From: an uncultured Acidimicrobiales bacterium
Lineage (GTDB): Bacteria > Actinomycetota > Acidimicrobiia > Acidimicrobiales > Bin134
Assembly: GCA_951813325.1 (NCBI GenBank)
Contig: OX638350.1
Span: 124,001 to 188,000, forward strand
DNA length: 64,000 nt
Reading direction: 5' to 3'
The position numbers and the translations under genes were made by a program. Numbering within the stretch: position 1 is the first letter of the stretch; every line of letters starts with the position of its first letter. Positions 8,833 through 17,551 of this stretch are shown one piece after another. Below the pieces are notes generated by a model. It was not told the origin of the DNA and did not search any database. It saw only the letters and a program-made list of their open reading frames with translations.

Positions 8833-10605
8833 GTGGCCAGCCTGATTCCCGAGAATATTCCCAGCCGAAACGACATCCCCGAAAGGCTCAGAACTGCTGC
8901 CCGCCTGTTGCGCGACGCGACACCCGGAGATGTCGTGGTGTCGCTTGAGCGAACCGGCGACGACGGGGCCAGCGCGCAAAGGCTTGACCTTGGTTATGAG
9001 GATTCTGACTTCGGCACCAGGTCAATCCCGTATCTGATCGTATTCGACCCGGCGGCGGGTGTGCTTGTATTGGAATCTCCCAGTCTTCGCTCCCCAAGCG
9101 CTGCCAAGCGAGGTCGCTTTCGCAAGCAGCGGCAGGTAGGTCTAGACCAAGCTCAAAGTGCCATAATCGCCAGGGTCAACGGCTTGCAGGACAAGATCAA
9201 GTCGCTGCTGGTAGCCCGTGCCTTGGCGTTGCCCGATGTGAGCCGCAACCAGCCTTTGGCGTTGGCCGACGAGAAAACTCCTCGGCTCTTTCTTGAAGAT
9301 TTCGACGAAGCCAACCTTTTGACAGTGGTTCGGCAAATTCTCGGCGGGCAACGGCCCCCACTCGACAACAAGGGCCAAGCATGGGTGCGGGCCACCATCA
9401 ATCCCAACATCGTGATCGGCCAGCAGGGCCAAATGTTCGAAACTGCCCCCCAGACGTCTGAGGAGATGATTCGGGTTCTAGATCTGGCCCAAGAACGCCT
9501 AGCAGAACACCTCGGTCCGGGCTACCGCCTCATTCGTGGAGTGGCCGGGAGCGGCAAGACCCTGGCCCTCACCCACCGAGCCCGCTACATCGGCCAGAAC
9601 ATGCCTAGCTGGCGTCTGCTAGTGGTTTGTTTCAACAAAGCCCTTTCACAAGCTCTTGCCGAGGAGTTAGCCGCCGTCCATAACGTTGAGGTGTTCACCA
9701 TCGACTCTCTGGCCTACAAAGTCATTCGTGCAGCCGGGCGTATCCCGACCACAGGCAACGGCGACGCGGCCTGGGATGCTCGACGCTCAGAGGCAATTGA
9801 AGCTGCCGCTACTCTCCCAACTTCGGAGAAATTCGACATGGTTCTCGTAGATGAAGCCCAGGATCTAGGAAATTCTGGACTTGCCCTAGCCTGGGCAATG
9901 GGCAGACACGAACTCGGGGTGGAGCAGCGGCACTTCATCGTTGCTCTGGACAGCGCGCAGAACGTCTACCGGCGCAAGATGAACTGGAACCCCCCGGGTT
10001 TGACCGCCCGTGGACGGTCAACGATTCTCCGAGAGAACTACCGCAACACAAAGCAGACGCTCGACTTCGCGTTGGGAGCAATCGCCGGAATCGGCCAGCC
10101 CAGCGCAGGCCAGGCATCTTCAGATGATCTAGACACCTTCGTCATGCCCGAAGCCGCATTGCGACATGGGAAACCCCCGGATCTTCAGGTGTGCCCCGAT
10201 CTCAGAACCGAGGCTCAGACGCTGACAGAGAAAACAGCCGAACTCTTCCACAACGGGGCCACACCCGACGACATTGTCATCATGTCGGGATCGAGAGAAT
10301 TGCGGATCACCTTGCAGCGGACGCTGAGAGCAAAGGGAATTGAGGCACTCGACGCACAGCAGGAGCGGGAACAACTGGTGTCGGTGCGCGGCAAGATACG
10401 AGTGGCGACCCTCCAACTGCTGAAAGGACTCGAATACCCTCACGTCCTGATCGGCGGCGTCAACGACATCTGGGTCAACGACGACGAAGACGAGACTCGT
10501 CAACGACTGCTCTACGTTGCCATGACCCGGGCGACCGAAACGTTGACCGTCACCTATTCCGGCGACGGACCTATGGGCCGTCTACTACAGGCGGCCCCCC
10601 GCTGA
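8833..10605 (+). CDS. UvrD-like SF1 helicase with NERD-like N-terminus
   Basis: A 590-residue SF1 helicase: Walker A GVAGSGKT (about 237-244), LVDEAQDLG near 338 (Walker B), RENYRNT (motif IV region), LLKGLEYPHVLI, and YVAMTRATETLTVTYS near the C-terminus (motif VI). The first 180 residues look like a nuclease-related domain (IPYLIVFDPAAGVLVLES), but the E-x-K expected at a NERD active site reads ESPS, so nuclease activity is doubtful. It starts at GTG, 29 bp after the DinG-RecQ fusion, and is very likely co-transcribed with it. Together they would supply two opposite-polarity motors plus an exonuclease. A DNA-repair or defence role is an inference from context. Confidence 0.8.
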   Translation: MASLIPENIPSRNDIPERLRTAARLLRDATPGDVVVSLERTGDDGASAQRLDLGYEDSDFGTRSIPYLIVFDPAAGVLVLESPSLRSPSAAKRGRFRKQRQVGLDQAQSAIIARVNGLQDKIKSLLVARALALPDVSRNQPLALADEKTPRLFLEDFDEANLLTVVRQILGGQRPPLDNKGQAWVRATINPNIVIGQQGQMFETAPQTSEEMIRVLDLAQERLAEHLGPGYRLIRGVAGSGKTLALTHRARYIGQNMPSWRLLVVCFNKALSQALAEELAAVHNVEVFTIDSLAYKVIRAAGRIPTTGNGDAAWDARRSEAIEAAATLPTSEKFDMVLVDEAQDLGNSGLALAWAMGRHELGVEQRHFIVALDSAQNVYRRKMNWNPPGLTARGRSTILRENYRNTKQTLDFALGAIAGIGQPSAGQASSDDLDTFVMPEAALRHGKPPDLQVCPDLRTEAQTLTEKTAELFHNGATPDDIVIMSGSRELRITLQRTLRAKGIEALDAQQEREQLVSVRGKIRVATLQLLKGLEYPHVLIGGVNDIWVNDDEDETRQRLLYVAMTRATETLTVTYSGDGPMGRLLQAAPR

Positions 10606-10629
10606 AGCAGTTTCAGTGGCTTGCTTCAG
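10602..10629. terminator. Hairpin between convergent genes
   Basis: CTGAAGCA and TGCTTCAG form a perfect 8-bp stem around a 12-nt loop, spanning the gap and the ends of the helicase and Fic genes. It sits where a shared bidirectional terminator is expected. There is no T-tract, so it is only a candidate. Confidence 0.45.
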
Positions 10630-12140
10630 GGCAGTTTGAGACGGATGCCGCCGATGGCGGCATCGTCGGGATCTTGCAGGGCGTTGGTGGCCTCCATCTG
10701 GCCATTGGAGGCTGCCCAATCCCCCCAGGGCATCGCGGCTGTCCACCGCCAGACAAAGCTCATCACTCTCACTAACGCGGATACGTCACCTCCCTCTGAT
10801 GCTGAAGTGCGTCGCAGGCAGGCGGTGTACTCGTTGCGGTAGACGCTGGGAATGATGATGCGGGCTGCATCCACCGCCGAAAGCTCCGCGTTCATCATCA
10901 CTCGGGCCACCCGCCCATTCCCATCGGTGAAGGGATGCACCTCCGACACCACCACCATCAAATACAGCGCCCGCAGAAATCCGGCGGGGACCGACGAGGC
11001 CAACTCGAAGCCACGGCGCAGCGTGCCCTCAACCAGCGTGGGATCGACGAACAAGTAACCCCCGACTTGGTTGGGCTCTGTCTTCCACCGGCCCGGTCCC
11101 ATCTCGGGTCGACCGCCCAAGATCATCCTGTGCCGCTCGCAGAGGTGGCTGATCAGCTTCTCGGGGTCTTCAGAAGTTGCCTTTCGACCCAAAGTGTCGG
11201 CAACGCAGCGGTAGGTGCCCAAGATGTCGTGGCCATCTGCCGGCCGAGAGGCCGGAGGCTGCTGGGAGTCGATGATCCTTCGGGCTTCTGCCACCGTGAA
11301 GACAGTGCCCTCGATGTAGTTGGAGAAGTAGCTCTCGAAGAAAAGCAGCGCTTCTCCTTCGGATCCGGCCGGCAGCCAGTCAGGCACATCCGGGTCGTCT
11401 TGTTGGGCCAATCCCTGGATCAGCCGGTTGAACATCTCCACTCGCGGGTCATCCCAAGCCCGGCCATGGGTGAGGGCTTGCAGGAGGCGTCCTGCGGTGG
11501 GACGCAGCGGCTGGTGACCGGCCAACTGGTCGAACAAGCGGTTGATCTTCTCCACTCGATCAGCCACGCCCATTGACTCGGCCAAGGCGACGGCATCCTC
11601 TTGCAGTCGCAGCATTCGCTCTGAGCCCCAAACGATAGCCTTGCCGGCCAGCCAGTCCTCCAGCTCCGCCAACGACAGGGTTCGAGGGGTCCGGCCGCCC
11701 CGACCGTGGGTGATCGCCAGGTTGTCGACCAAGATGCGGGCCTGGCTGGACATCCTCAACCCCTCAGCCCACGGAGGGTCTTCAACTGGTTCGGCAATTG
11801 GGCCACCGGAACGGATTTGCACTTCCATTCCCGGAAGCCGGATGGACTTGCGGTCACCAGGGGCAGCCATGAAGATGCACCCTCCGTCCACGCCGCCATT
11901 TTCGGCGGCAGAGCGGTCCACAATGACCGCACCGGGAAGCATGCGGCCCAAGATGAGCCAGCGGTTCGCCACCACGATCTCTGCCGGGTCGCTGACGAGA
12001 TCAGCAGAGTACAGCCGGGGTGCCAACCGGCGGATCCGACCTCGGGCCACGGCCCTGCTGAGGGTGTCCCGCGATGCCACATCGTCGAAGAAGACGGTAT
12101 GCACCTCTGTCGGCCAGGGGGTGGACGCTCGGCGGGCCAT
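10626..12140 (-). CDS. Fic-domain protein with AbiEi-like N-terminal domain
   Basis: A 504-residue protein. The C-terminal half carries the catalytic Fic loop HPFTDGNGRVAR near residue 400, a match to HPFx(D/E)GN(G/K)R, so AMP- or other NMP-transfer to a target protein is expected. Upstream, SNYIEG (about 271-276) fits the autoinhibitory (S/T)xxxE(G/N) helix, so the enzyme should hold itself inactive. Residues 1-60 (DVASRDTLSRAVARGRIRRLAPRLYS) look like the winged-helix N-terminus of AbiEi antitoxins. This suggests a DNA-binding self-regulating toxin, or a Fic protein that has captured an antitoxin domain. It is convergent with the helicase pair. Target and trigger are unknown. Confidence 0.8.
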   Translation of the reverse strand: MARRASTPWPTEVHTVFFDDVASRDTLSRAVARGRIRRLAPRLYSADLVSDPAEIVVANRWLILGRMLPGAVIVDRSAAENGGVDGGCIFMAAPGDRKSIRLPGMEVQIRSGGPIAEPVEDPPWAEGLRMSSQARILVDNLAITHGRGGRTPRTLSLAELEDWLAGKAIVWGSERMLRLQEDAVALAESMGVADRVEKINRLFDQLAGHQPLRPTAGRLLQALTHGRAWDDPRVEMFNRLIQGLAQQDDPDVPDWLPAGSEGEALLFFESYFSNYIEGTVFTVAEARRIIDSQQPPASRPADGHDILGTYRCVADTLGRKATSEDPEKLISHLCERHRMILGGRPEMGPGRWKTEPNQVGGYLFVDPTLVEGTLRRGFELASSVPAGFLRALYLMVVVSEVHPFTDGNGRVARVMMNAELSAVDAARIIIPSVYRNEYTACLRRTSASEGGDVSALVRVMSFVWRWTAAMPWGDWAASNGQMEATNALQDPDDAAIGGIRLKLP

Positions 12141-12365
12141 ATTCAGACAATATCGGCCCGAATGCTCAATTACACGGCGTTTTGTTGCTCAATGAACTGT
12201 ACCTGTCCAGCGTTTGTGTCTTGAAATCCCATTAACCTGGCATTTTCACGCTGAATAACCGACCGAAAACGCTTCAACCCTGCCAATTCTCCAGGCAATG
12301 GGTGGGTGTTGGTGCCCAACCGGCAGGCACCGACCTCCCAGGGTTGGCTATAGTGCCGGGCACCT

Positions 12366-12439
12366 GCGGGTGTAGTTCAGTGGCAGAACCCCAGCTTCCC
12401 AAGCTGATGACGCGAGTTCGATTCTCGTCACCCGCTCCA
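12366..12439 (+). tRNA. tRNA-Gly (anticodon CCC)
   Basis: A 74-nt cloverleaf with CCA encoded. The acceptor stem GCGGGTG/CACCCGC pairs fully. The D arm is GTTC/GAAC, the anticodon loop is TTCCCAA (anticodon CCC, reading GGG), and the T arm is GCGAG-TTCGATT-CTCGT with one G-T pair. The first anticodon-stem pair is a C-A mismatch. The next protein gene starts 2 bp after the CCA. Confidence 0.95.
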
Positions 12440-12441
12440 CG

Positions 12442-13290
12442 ATGACAGGGCAGATCTACCTCGCCACGGTGGCCATCGAGCCGAATCGCTGGGGCTTGGC
12501 CGAACCCGGCGGGCATCCCCTCATCCGGGTCTCGGATTGGCTCCCGGCCATTGCCGATGCCGGCTTCGACGGCCTGGAGCTGTGGGAGCGCCACGCCCGG
12601 TCGGTGCCCGACGACGAGCTCGACGCGCTGTTGGGCTCGGAAGTCCCGATCGAGATCCTGAGTTGCTACACCAGCTGGGACGATCCTGACGATACCGACC
12701 GGGCTGAGACCGCGGCGTGGATCGAGCGGGTGGGAGCACAGGGCGTCAAGTTCAACGTGGGCAGCGACCCCGGTGCCATCGGCGACTACACCGAGCGGCT
12801 CCGGCGGTTCGAGGCCGAGGTGCCCGTTGGCGCGCGGCTGCTGTGCGAGTGCCACTTCGGAACGGTGGCCGAGGATCCGGCAGTGGCCCGTGACATATTC
12901 GACGCGGTGGCTGGCGCCGACCGGCTGGGCGCCATCGTGCACCTCCACCCCATGGCCCGAGACGAGTGGTCGGCGCCGCTGGCCGTGCTCGGCCACCGGG
13001 TGCGCCACGTCCACGCCCAATTGGCCGAGTATCCCCAATCCACCAGTGCCGAAGAGCTCGGCGAAGCGCTGCGGCCCGACGTGGAGGCCATTTGCGCGGT
13101 GTCCCCCGAGGCAACCTGGACCATCGAGTTCTCCCACGGCCTGTGGGGCTTCGGCCGCGACGATGCCCAGCACGACAACCCCGCCTACATCCTCCAATCC
13201 GCCCGCCGCGACCTCGAGGCCTTGCGCGCCGCGTTGTGGCGACCCACCGGCAGCGGGCCGGTTTCACGACCCCGTTCAACGGACGTCTGA
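12442..13290 (+). CDS. Xylose-isomerase-like TIM-barrel protein
   Basis: A 282-residue protein of the sugar phosphate isomerase/epimerase (AP endonuclease 2) superfamily. Visible barrel features are WLPAIADAGFDGLELWERH near residue 35, GVKFNVGS near 95, LLCECHFGT near 132 (a likely metal-binding Glu and His), VHLHPMARDEW and WTIEFSHGLWG. Such proteins isomerise or epimerise sugars or polyols or act on inositol derivatives; the substrate is not evident. ATG 12442 lies only 2 bp behind the tRNA 3' end, leaving no room for its own promoter or ribosome site unless the transcript is processed or leaderless. Confidence 0.7.
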   Translation: MTGQIYLATVAIEPNRWGLAEPGGHPLIRVSDWLPAIADAGFDGLELWERHARSVPDDELDALLGSEVPIEILSCYTSWDDPDDTDRAETAAWIERVGAQGVKFNVGSDPGAIGDYTERLRRFEAEVPVGARLLCECHFGTVAEDPAVARDIFDAVAGADRLGAIVHLHPMARDEWSAPLAVLGHRVRHVHAQLAEYPQSTSAEELGEALRPDVEAICAVSPEATWTIEFSHGLWGFGRDDAQHDNPAYILQSARRDLEALRAALWRPTGSGPVSRPRSTDV

Positions 13291-13400
13291 GCGACCCTCC
13301 GACCTTCGTCCAAATTCAGCACCGCCTCGTCGGCCTTGAACTCCTTGGTGAGCCGCGGCCTGGACCTGTCCGGCGGCGCGTCCTTTTCCATCGGCGACAT
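13291..13400 (-). pseudogene. IS3-type transposase OrfA remnant
   Basis: Read on the minus strand, this gives RPRLTKEFKADEAVLNLDEG and then RRVAQTS. That resembles the start of IS3-family OrfA (typically xPEFKADAVxLVLDEGRSVAEVA), with a local scramble where ADAVRLV is expected. No other part of the transposase is recognisable. It marks an old insertion just left of the duplicated lipoprotein region. Confidence 0.55.
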
Positions 13401-13747
13401 GGCTACTCATACCGTTGGTGCTCTCTCGTCGGCGGCGGGTCTGACAGACCCGGGCCGGGAGCGCTGCGAGCGGCATGCAAGGGGTCTCGGCCGACCCGTC
13501 GCCTTGGTGGCCGCGCCGGCGGCGCCCGGCGGGCGCAGGGGCGGGTCGGGCCCCTCGCCGCGGCGGGCAGTTGCGCCGCAGGCGCGATGTTGATATCGTG
13601 CTTTTTAGGTCGATGCGATGCACTTTTGGGGCCTGTTGGCGGATCCCGCCGACACAGAGGTCTTGGAGGCGGTTTTCGCCTCGCGCTCGCCGGTGGGCGG
13701 AGCCAACAGCCGGCGAGGCCACTACCGCGGGCTCCCCTTTCACCAAC
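13401..13747. other. GC-rich region without a gene
   Basis: About 350 bp with several short open frames on both strands but no recognisable protein, RNA or terminator. The composition (runs of cggcgggc) differs from the flanks. It may be debris of the insertion event that left the OrfA fragment. Confidence 0.4.
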
Positions 13748-13785
13748 CCTGACGGTTCGCGCAACCTAGAACAAGGAGGTGTCAG

Positions 13786-15369
13786 ATGCTAGAGATCAGG
13801 CGGTGTCTTTTCCCGGTCATGAAGACGATTTTCGTCTTTTTGGCTGTTTTGGCTGTTGCGGTGTCTGCTTGCGGCGGAGGCGGCGACTCCGGCACGGCTC
13901 CGGCGGTGGTGTTGGCTGGGACCCCCGATGGCGAGCCGGCGCCGCCAGCGACTGTGCCCGCGCCGCGAGCGCAGATCACCGCGCCTGCGGCGCCGGGGCT
14001 CGCGGCCGCTCCGACCGCGGCGCCAGAGCCCGCACAGGTGCCCACTGCTGGGGCCGTTTCCGGTCCCACTCCCGCTCCGACCGCCGCCCTTTTCCCAGAG
14101 GAACCTGAGGACGCGGTTTGCGGTCCAGCAAGCGTGGCGGTGGACACCGACGGCGACGGCGTGCTCGACGACTGCCTGGAGGACTTCGCGCTCAACCTCA
14201 CCCCGGCTCCCACGGCGAAACCCGATCCGGTTGTGCAGCCGACCCCGGCTCCCACGGCGAAACCCGATCCGGTTGTGCAGCCGACCCCGGATCCCACGGC
14301 GAAACCCGATCCGGTTGTGCAGCCGACCCCGGATCCCACGGCGAAACCCGATCCGGTTGTGCAGCCGACCCCGGATCCCACGGCGAAACCCGATCCGGTT
14401 GTGCAGCCGACCCCGGAGCCGACGGCGAAACCCGATCCGGTTGTGCAGCCGACCCCGGGGCCGACGGCGGAGGCTACTCCGGTTGTGGAGCCGACCCCGG
14501 AGCCGACGGCGGAGGCTACTCCGGTTGTGCAGCCCATCGTTGTGGCCGACTATTCGACAGTGTGCGCGGATCCGGCTCCTGCGGGCGAGCCCGGCCTGGG
14601 CACGGGCTCCGACGGGGGGCCTTGCGCCGTCCGGCTTTTGACCCGCGGCGACCTGCTCGCCACCGGCCTGTTCGATGTCGGCCGCCCCGGCAGCCCCGCC
14701 GGCGGCCGGGGGCTCCTCCTCCAACGCGCCGACTCCATGCCGAACGTTCCCGACGCCGAGGCGCTGGCGCACGTCACCGACTGCGTGCGCGCCGAGCCTC
14801 CCGGCGGCTACCCCGGCGCCGGCGGGAGGCTCGGCGCCGGCGGCTGGAAGCGGATGCCCGACGAGGCGACCACTTTCCAGGCGTGCAATGTGTTGTGGCA
14901 GATGGCGGCCGGGCCGATCAACCACGCCGGGATGCGACCGGAGGCCCGCTGCGTCTACGAGACGTTCGCCCTGTTCCACCTGTGGGGCATCTACTCCCTC
15001 GACCACACCCCAGGGGACTGGCAGCGGTACGGGTGGGGCGACGTGTGCTATTCGTGGATCGACCCCGAGCCCGACCGCCCGTTTTTGGAGAAGTGCCACT
15101 GGCTGTACGGCCACTACATCGGCCAAAAAGAGGCCGCGGGCCGCATCTGGGCCTACGACCAGTGCCGCGCCTACACCGACAACGACACGACGGACGAGTG
15201 GCTCGCCGCGCGCGGCAACTGCGGGGACCGCTACCTGCTGGTGCTGATGGCAAACCTGTTCATGCACCGAGAGGCCCGCGAGCTCGGCCTGCTGCCCGAC
15301 AACGAAGGAACCGTCGACTACCTCACCCGCCGCCCCACCGACGGGACCGGCGCTTATCGGCTGTGCTGA
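13786..15369 (+). CDS. Pro/Thr-repeat lipoprotein with Cys-rich domain, copy 1
   Basis: A 527-residue putative lipoprotein. The start ATG 13786 has an ideal AAGGAGGT five bases upstream. A short basic lead is followed by a hydrophobic segment and the lipobox VSAC, then GGGGDS, so the mature protein is probably lipid-anchored at residue 29. Residues about 45-250 are an Ala/Pro/Thr stalk with eight 14-residue repeats (PTPDPTAKPDPVVQ). The C-terminal 270 residues form a domain rich in Cys and aromatic residues (about 12 Cys; DVCYSWIDPEPDRPF, EKCHWLYGHYIGQKEAAG, DQCRAYTDND) that I do not recognise. It is followed after 36 bp by the large Cys-rich protein and is probably co-expressed with it. A paralog sits at 17.6 kb. 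Confidence 0.8.
   Translation: MLEIRRCLFPVMKTIFVFLAVLAVAVSACGGGGDSGTAPAVVLAGTPDGEPAPPATVPAPRAQITAPAAPGLAAAPTAAPEPAQVPTAGAVSGPTPAPTAALFPEEPEDAVCGPASVAVDTDGDGVLDDCLEDFALNLTPAPTAKPDPVVQPTPAPTAKPDPVVQPTPDPTAKPDPVVQPTPDPTAKPDPVVQPTPDPTAKPDPVVQPTPEPTAKPDPVVQPTPGPTAEATPVVEPTPEPTAEATPVVQPIVVADYSTVCADPAPAGEPGLGTGSDGGPCAVRLLTRGDLLATGLFDVGRPGSPAGGRGLLLQRADSMPNVPDAEALAHVTDCVRAEPPGGYPGAGGRLGAGGWKRMPDEATTFQACNVLWQMAAGPINHAGMRPEARCVYETFALFHLWGIYSLDHTPGDWQRYGWGDVCYSWIDPEPDRPFLEKCHWLYGHYIGQKEAAGRIWAYDQCRAYTDNDTTDEWLAARGNCGDRYLLVLMANLFMHREARELGLLPDNEGTVDYLTRRPTDGTGAYRLC
14200..14535 (+). repeat. Eight 42-bp coding repeats
   Basis: Eight exact-length units encode T-P-x-P-T-A-K-P-D-P-V-V-Q-P in the stalk of the copy 1 lipoprotein. 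The last two vary (AEATPVVEP). Because 42 is a multiple of three, gain or loss of units changes stalk length without breaking the frame. Confidence 0.95.
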
Positions 15370-15405
15370 ACGCCGCCTTGTTGAACGAGAACAGAACGGA
15401 CAGCG

Positions 15406-17535
15406 ATGGCCGACGAACAAAACACTGAGCTTCTGCAAGACATTCGAAGTTCTGCCTCTGGCGCGGAACACGCTGAAGGGAAGGCGCGGCAAAACGACGT
15501 TCCTCTTGCTGGGTGTCCGAGATGGCTGAACCGCCGCACCCTTGCGATGCTGCTGCTGTTGTTCGCGCTCGCGGCGATGGCCAACACCTGCGAGGACGAC
15601 GACGGCAACCCGATCCCCCACGACCACTGCTGGGACGGCACCGCGGCCGCGGTGGGCGGCTGCCCGACTGAGCCCACCCCTGAGCCCACCCCCGAGCCGC
15701 TCCCCCCGTGCCCCTATCTGTCCCACAGAGACACCCCGTCCGGCAGCTGCCACAGCCTAATGACACAATGCACTATCGGGACTTTCGTTTTGCATGACGA
15801 TCCGTGCCCAACCCCAGCACCAGACGACCCCGACGAGGACGACCCCGACGAGGACGACCCCGACGAGGACGACTCCGACGACCCCGAGGAGAACGATCCC
15901 GACGTGGATCCGATTGGGTGGGCGGAGTCTCCTCCGGCGATCACGTGCAACAATTTGCACTGGCCGGCCGGGACCAGTTGCGTGGCCGGCTCGACGCCGA
16001 CCACAGACGAACAGGGGATCATCACCTACGTGATCGACTACGACGAGATCCCATGCCAGTCGCAGTCGGCGACATGGCCGGACTGTCTGGGCTCGGATTA
16101 TGAGGGCGGCACCGGCACGGTCGGAGACGTGGATTGCACGACGTGGACGCCCGCGGACCACGGCGACCATTCCCACACCTGGTATCCCCACGACGGTGAC
16201 GGCAACGGCGAGTACGACACCTGCACTTATCCGCACGAATGCGGAACCACTGCGAATGTCCACAATTGCGAAGAGACCCCGACTCCGAACCCGACGCCGA
16301 CGCCGACTTCGAACCCGACTTCGAACCCGACGCCGGACCCGACGCCAGACCCGACGCCGACTGCGACTCCGGTTCCGGGGGTGCCGACGGGGTTGACGGT
16401 GACGTGTTTCGGGTGGCAGGAGCCAGCCGGCGATTATGGGGACGGCTATTACACGGTGTTCGTGAGCTGGGACGCGCAGTCCGGTGCGGGCGTGGTGTTC
16501 GAGTTGGTGGGCGATTTGGGCTATGTCGGGGCTGATGCGATGCACACCGGTGTGGTGGCGGCTGTGGTGGTGGCTGATCCCGACGACGAGGATCTGGAGG
16601 TTCTGGCGCCGGTGACGGTTGGGGTTCGGGTGCGGGCGACGAGCGCGGGGGTCACCAGCGCGTACACGGCGCTGGCCCAGGACACGTGCTCGCCGCCGCC
16701 GTGCCCCGCCGCGGTGCCCGCCGCGGTGGCCGCCGAGGCGCGGGCCAGATACGGGGATCTGCGGTGGGAGGGATGGCTGGGCGCCTATGACGGCACCCAG
16801 GCCCAAATAGCCCAGTCGGCGGTGCCCGGCGGCGACCAGACCCTGTTGCCGGCATCGCTGCTGTCGGTGATCGACGGGGTGCCCGACAGCGTGGTGTGGC
16901 TCACCGAGCACGGCCGCGACAACGCAGCGCCCGGGGTGAGCTGGCAATCGGCGCGCGACCCGGAGTCGGGCTGCTCGTGGCGGCTGGACGAGATCAACGT
17001 GGCGTTGCGCGAGCTGTTGTTCACCGACGCCGCCGATTTGGCCCTCGCTGATACCGAGTCGGGCGGCCAGTGGGATTATTGGGCCCAAGCGGTGGACATC
17101 TGGGACGACACGTCGGCCCAACAACAGCAGTACTGGGCGGTGTGGCACGACCGGGGCGCCTACGGCGGCGACGGCGTGCCCGCCGGGTACGGTCTCCCGG
17201 CTCGGTGCGAGACCTCTAGGGGCCCGACAAGCGACGGCCGCGACGACTGCGACATATCGGCGCGGTGCCGGGCCTCAGACGTGCCCGAGGCCACCTTCCG
17301 GAGCACCCTCGAGCGCGCCAGGCGCCCCGACCCGCCGCCGGGCTGTGTGTGGGTCGTGCCCCGCGAGGGGTACTGGGAGTGGTGGATCGAATGGGAGCTG
17401 GTCCCCGAAAGAGACGAGAACTGCGACCAGCCCGACGCGGCCTGCTGGGTCCAGATCGGCCGGGGCATGTCCCGCTTTTTGAAACTCACCGGCCCCGCCG
17501 GACTCATCGAGCTCAACCAACCCGACGACCCCTAG
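15406..17535 (+). CDS. Large Cys-rich membrane-anchored surface protein
   Basis: A 709-residue protein of unknown function. Residues 1-45 are polar, and about 48-65 form a hydrophobic segment (TLAMLLLLFALAAMA) that could be a signal anchor. Then come a Pro/Thr/Glu stretch, an Asp/Glu repeat (DDPDE units, three identical 15-bp copies at 15826-15870), a Cys-containing block, a second Pro/Thr linker, and a beta-rich segment (VPGVPTGLTVTCFGWQE onward) that looks like a fibronectin III fold. A C-terminal domain with many Trp and Cys follows (WWIEWELVPERDENC). It lies in tandem with the lipoprotein gene. An extracellular adhesive or binding role is plausible. A deleted second copy follows the paralogous lipoprotein. 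Confidence 0.7.
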   Translation: MADEQNTELLQDIRSSASGAEHAEGKARQNDVPLAGCPRWLNRRTLAMLLLLFALAAMANTCEDDDGNPIPHDHCWDGTAAAVGGCPTEPTPEPTPEPLPPCPYLSHRDTPSGSCHSLMTQCTIGTFVLHDDPCPTPAPDDPDEDDPDEDDPDEDDSDDPEENDPDVDPIGWAESPPAITCNNLHWPAGTSCVAGSTPTTDEQGIITYVIDYDEIPCQSQSATWPDCLGSDYEGGTGTVGDVDCTTWTPADHGDHSHTWYPHDGDGNGEYDTCTYPHECGTTANVHNCEETPTPNPTPTPTSNPTSNPTPDPTPDPTPTATPVPGVPTGLTVTCFGWQEPAGDYGDGYYTVFVSWDAQSGAGVVFELVGDLGYVGADAMHTGVVAAVVVADPDDEDLEVLAPVTVGVRVRATSAGVTSAYTALAQDTCSPPPCPAAVPAAVAAEARARYGDLRWEGWLGAYDGTQAQIAQSAVPGGDQTLLPASLLSVIDGVPDSVVWLTEHGRDNAAPGVSWQSARDPESGCSWRLDEINVALRELLFTDAADLALADTESGGQWDYWAQAVDIWDDTSAQQQQYWAVWHDRGAYGGDGVPAGYGLPARCETSRGPTSDGRDDCDISARCRASDVPEATFRSTLERARRPDPPPGCVWVVPREGYWEWWIEWELVPERDENCDQPDAACWVQIGRGMSRFLKLTGPAGLIELNQPDDP

Positions 17536-17551
17536 GCCGGCGCCCCCAACA

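Larger units (their letters stand above)
13748..15430 (+). repeat. Duplicated module, copy 1
   Basis: The leader CTGACGGTTCGCGCAACCTA, the ribosome site, the whole lipoprotein gene, its 36-bp spacer and the first codons of the next gene recur almost unchanged at 17559-19359. Differences cluster in the Pro/Thr repeat and in one roughly 70-residue insertion in copy 2. Confidence 0.9.

Noticed and set aside
13475-13792. Plus-strand frame of 105 codons before the first lipoprotein
   Set aside because: It reads through the repeat leader (GSRNLEQGG), is Arg-rich, and has no ribosome site or domain.
13789-15753. Minus-strand open frame of 654 codons opposite the first lipoprotein
   Set aside because: Its repetitive RLHNRIGFRRG translation is the antisense of the Pro/Thr repeats; the plus strand has the signal peptide, lipobox and ribosome site.
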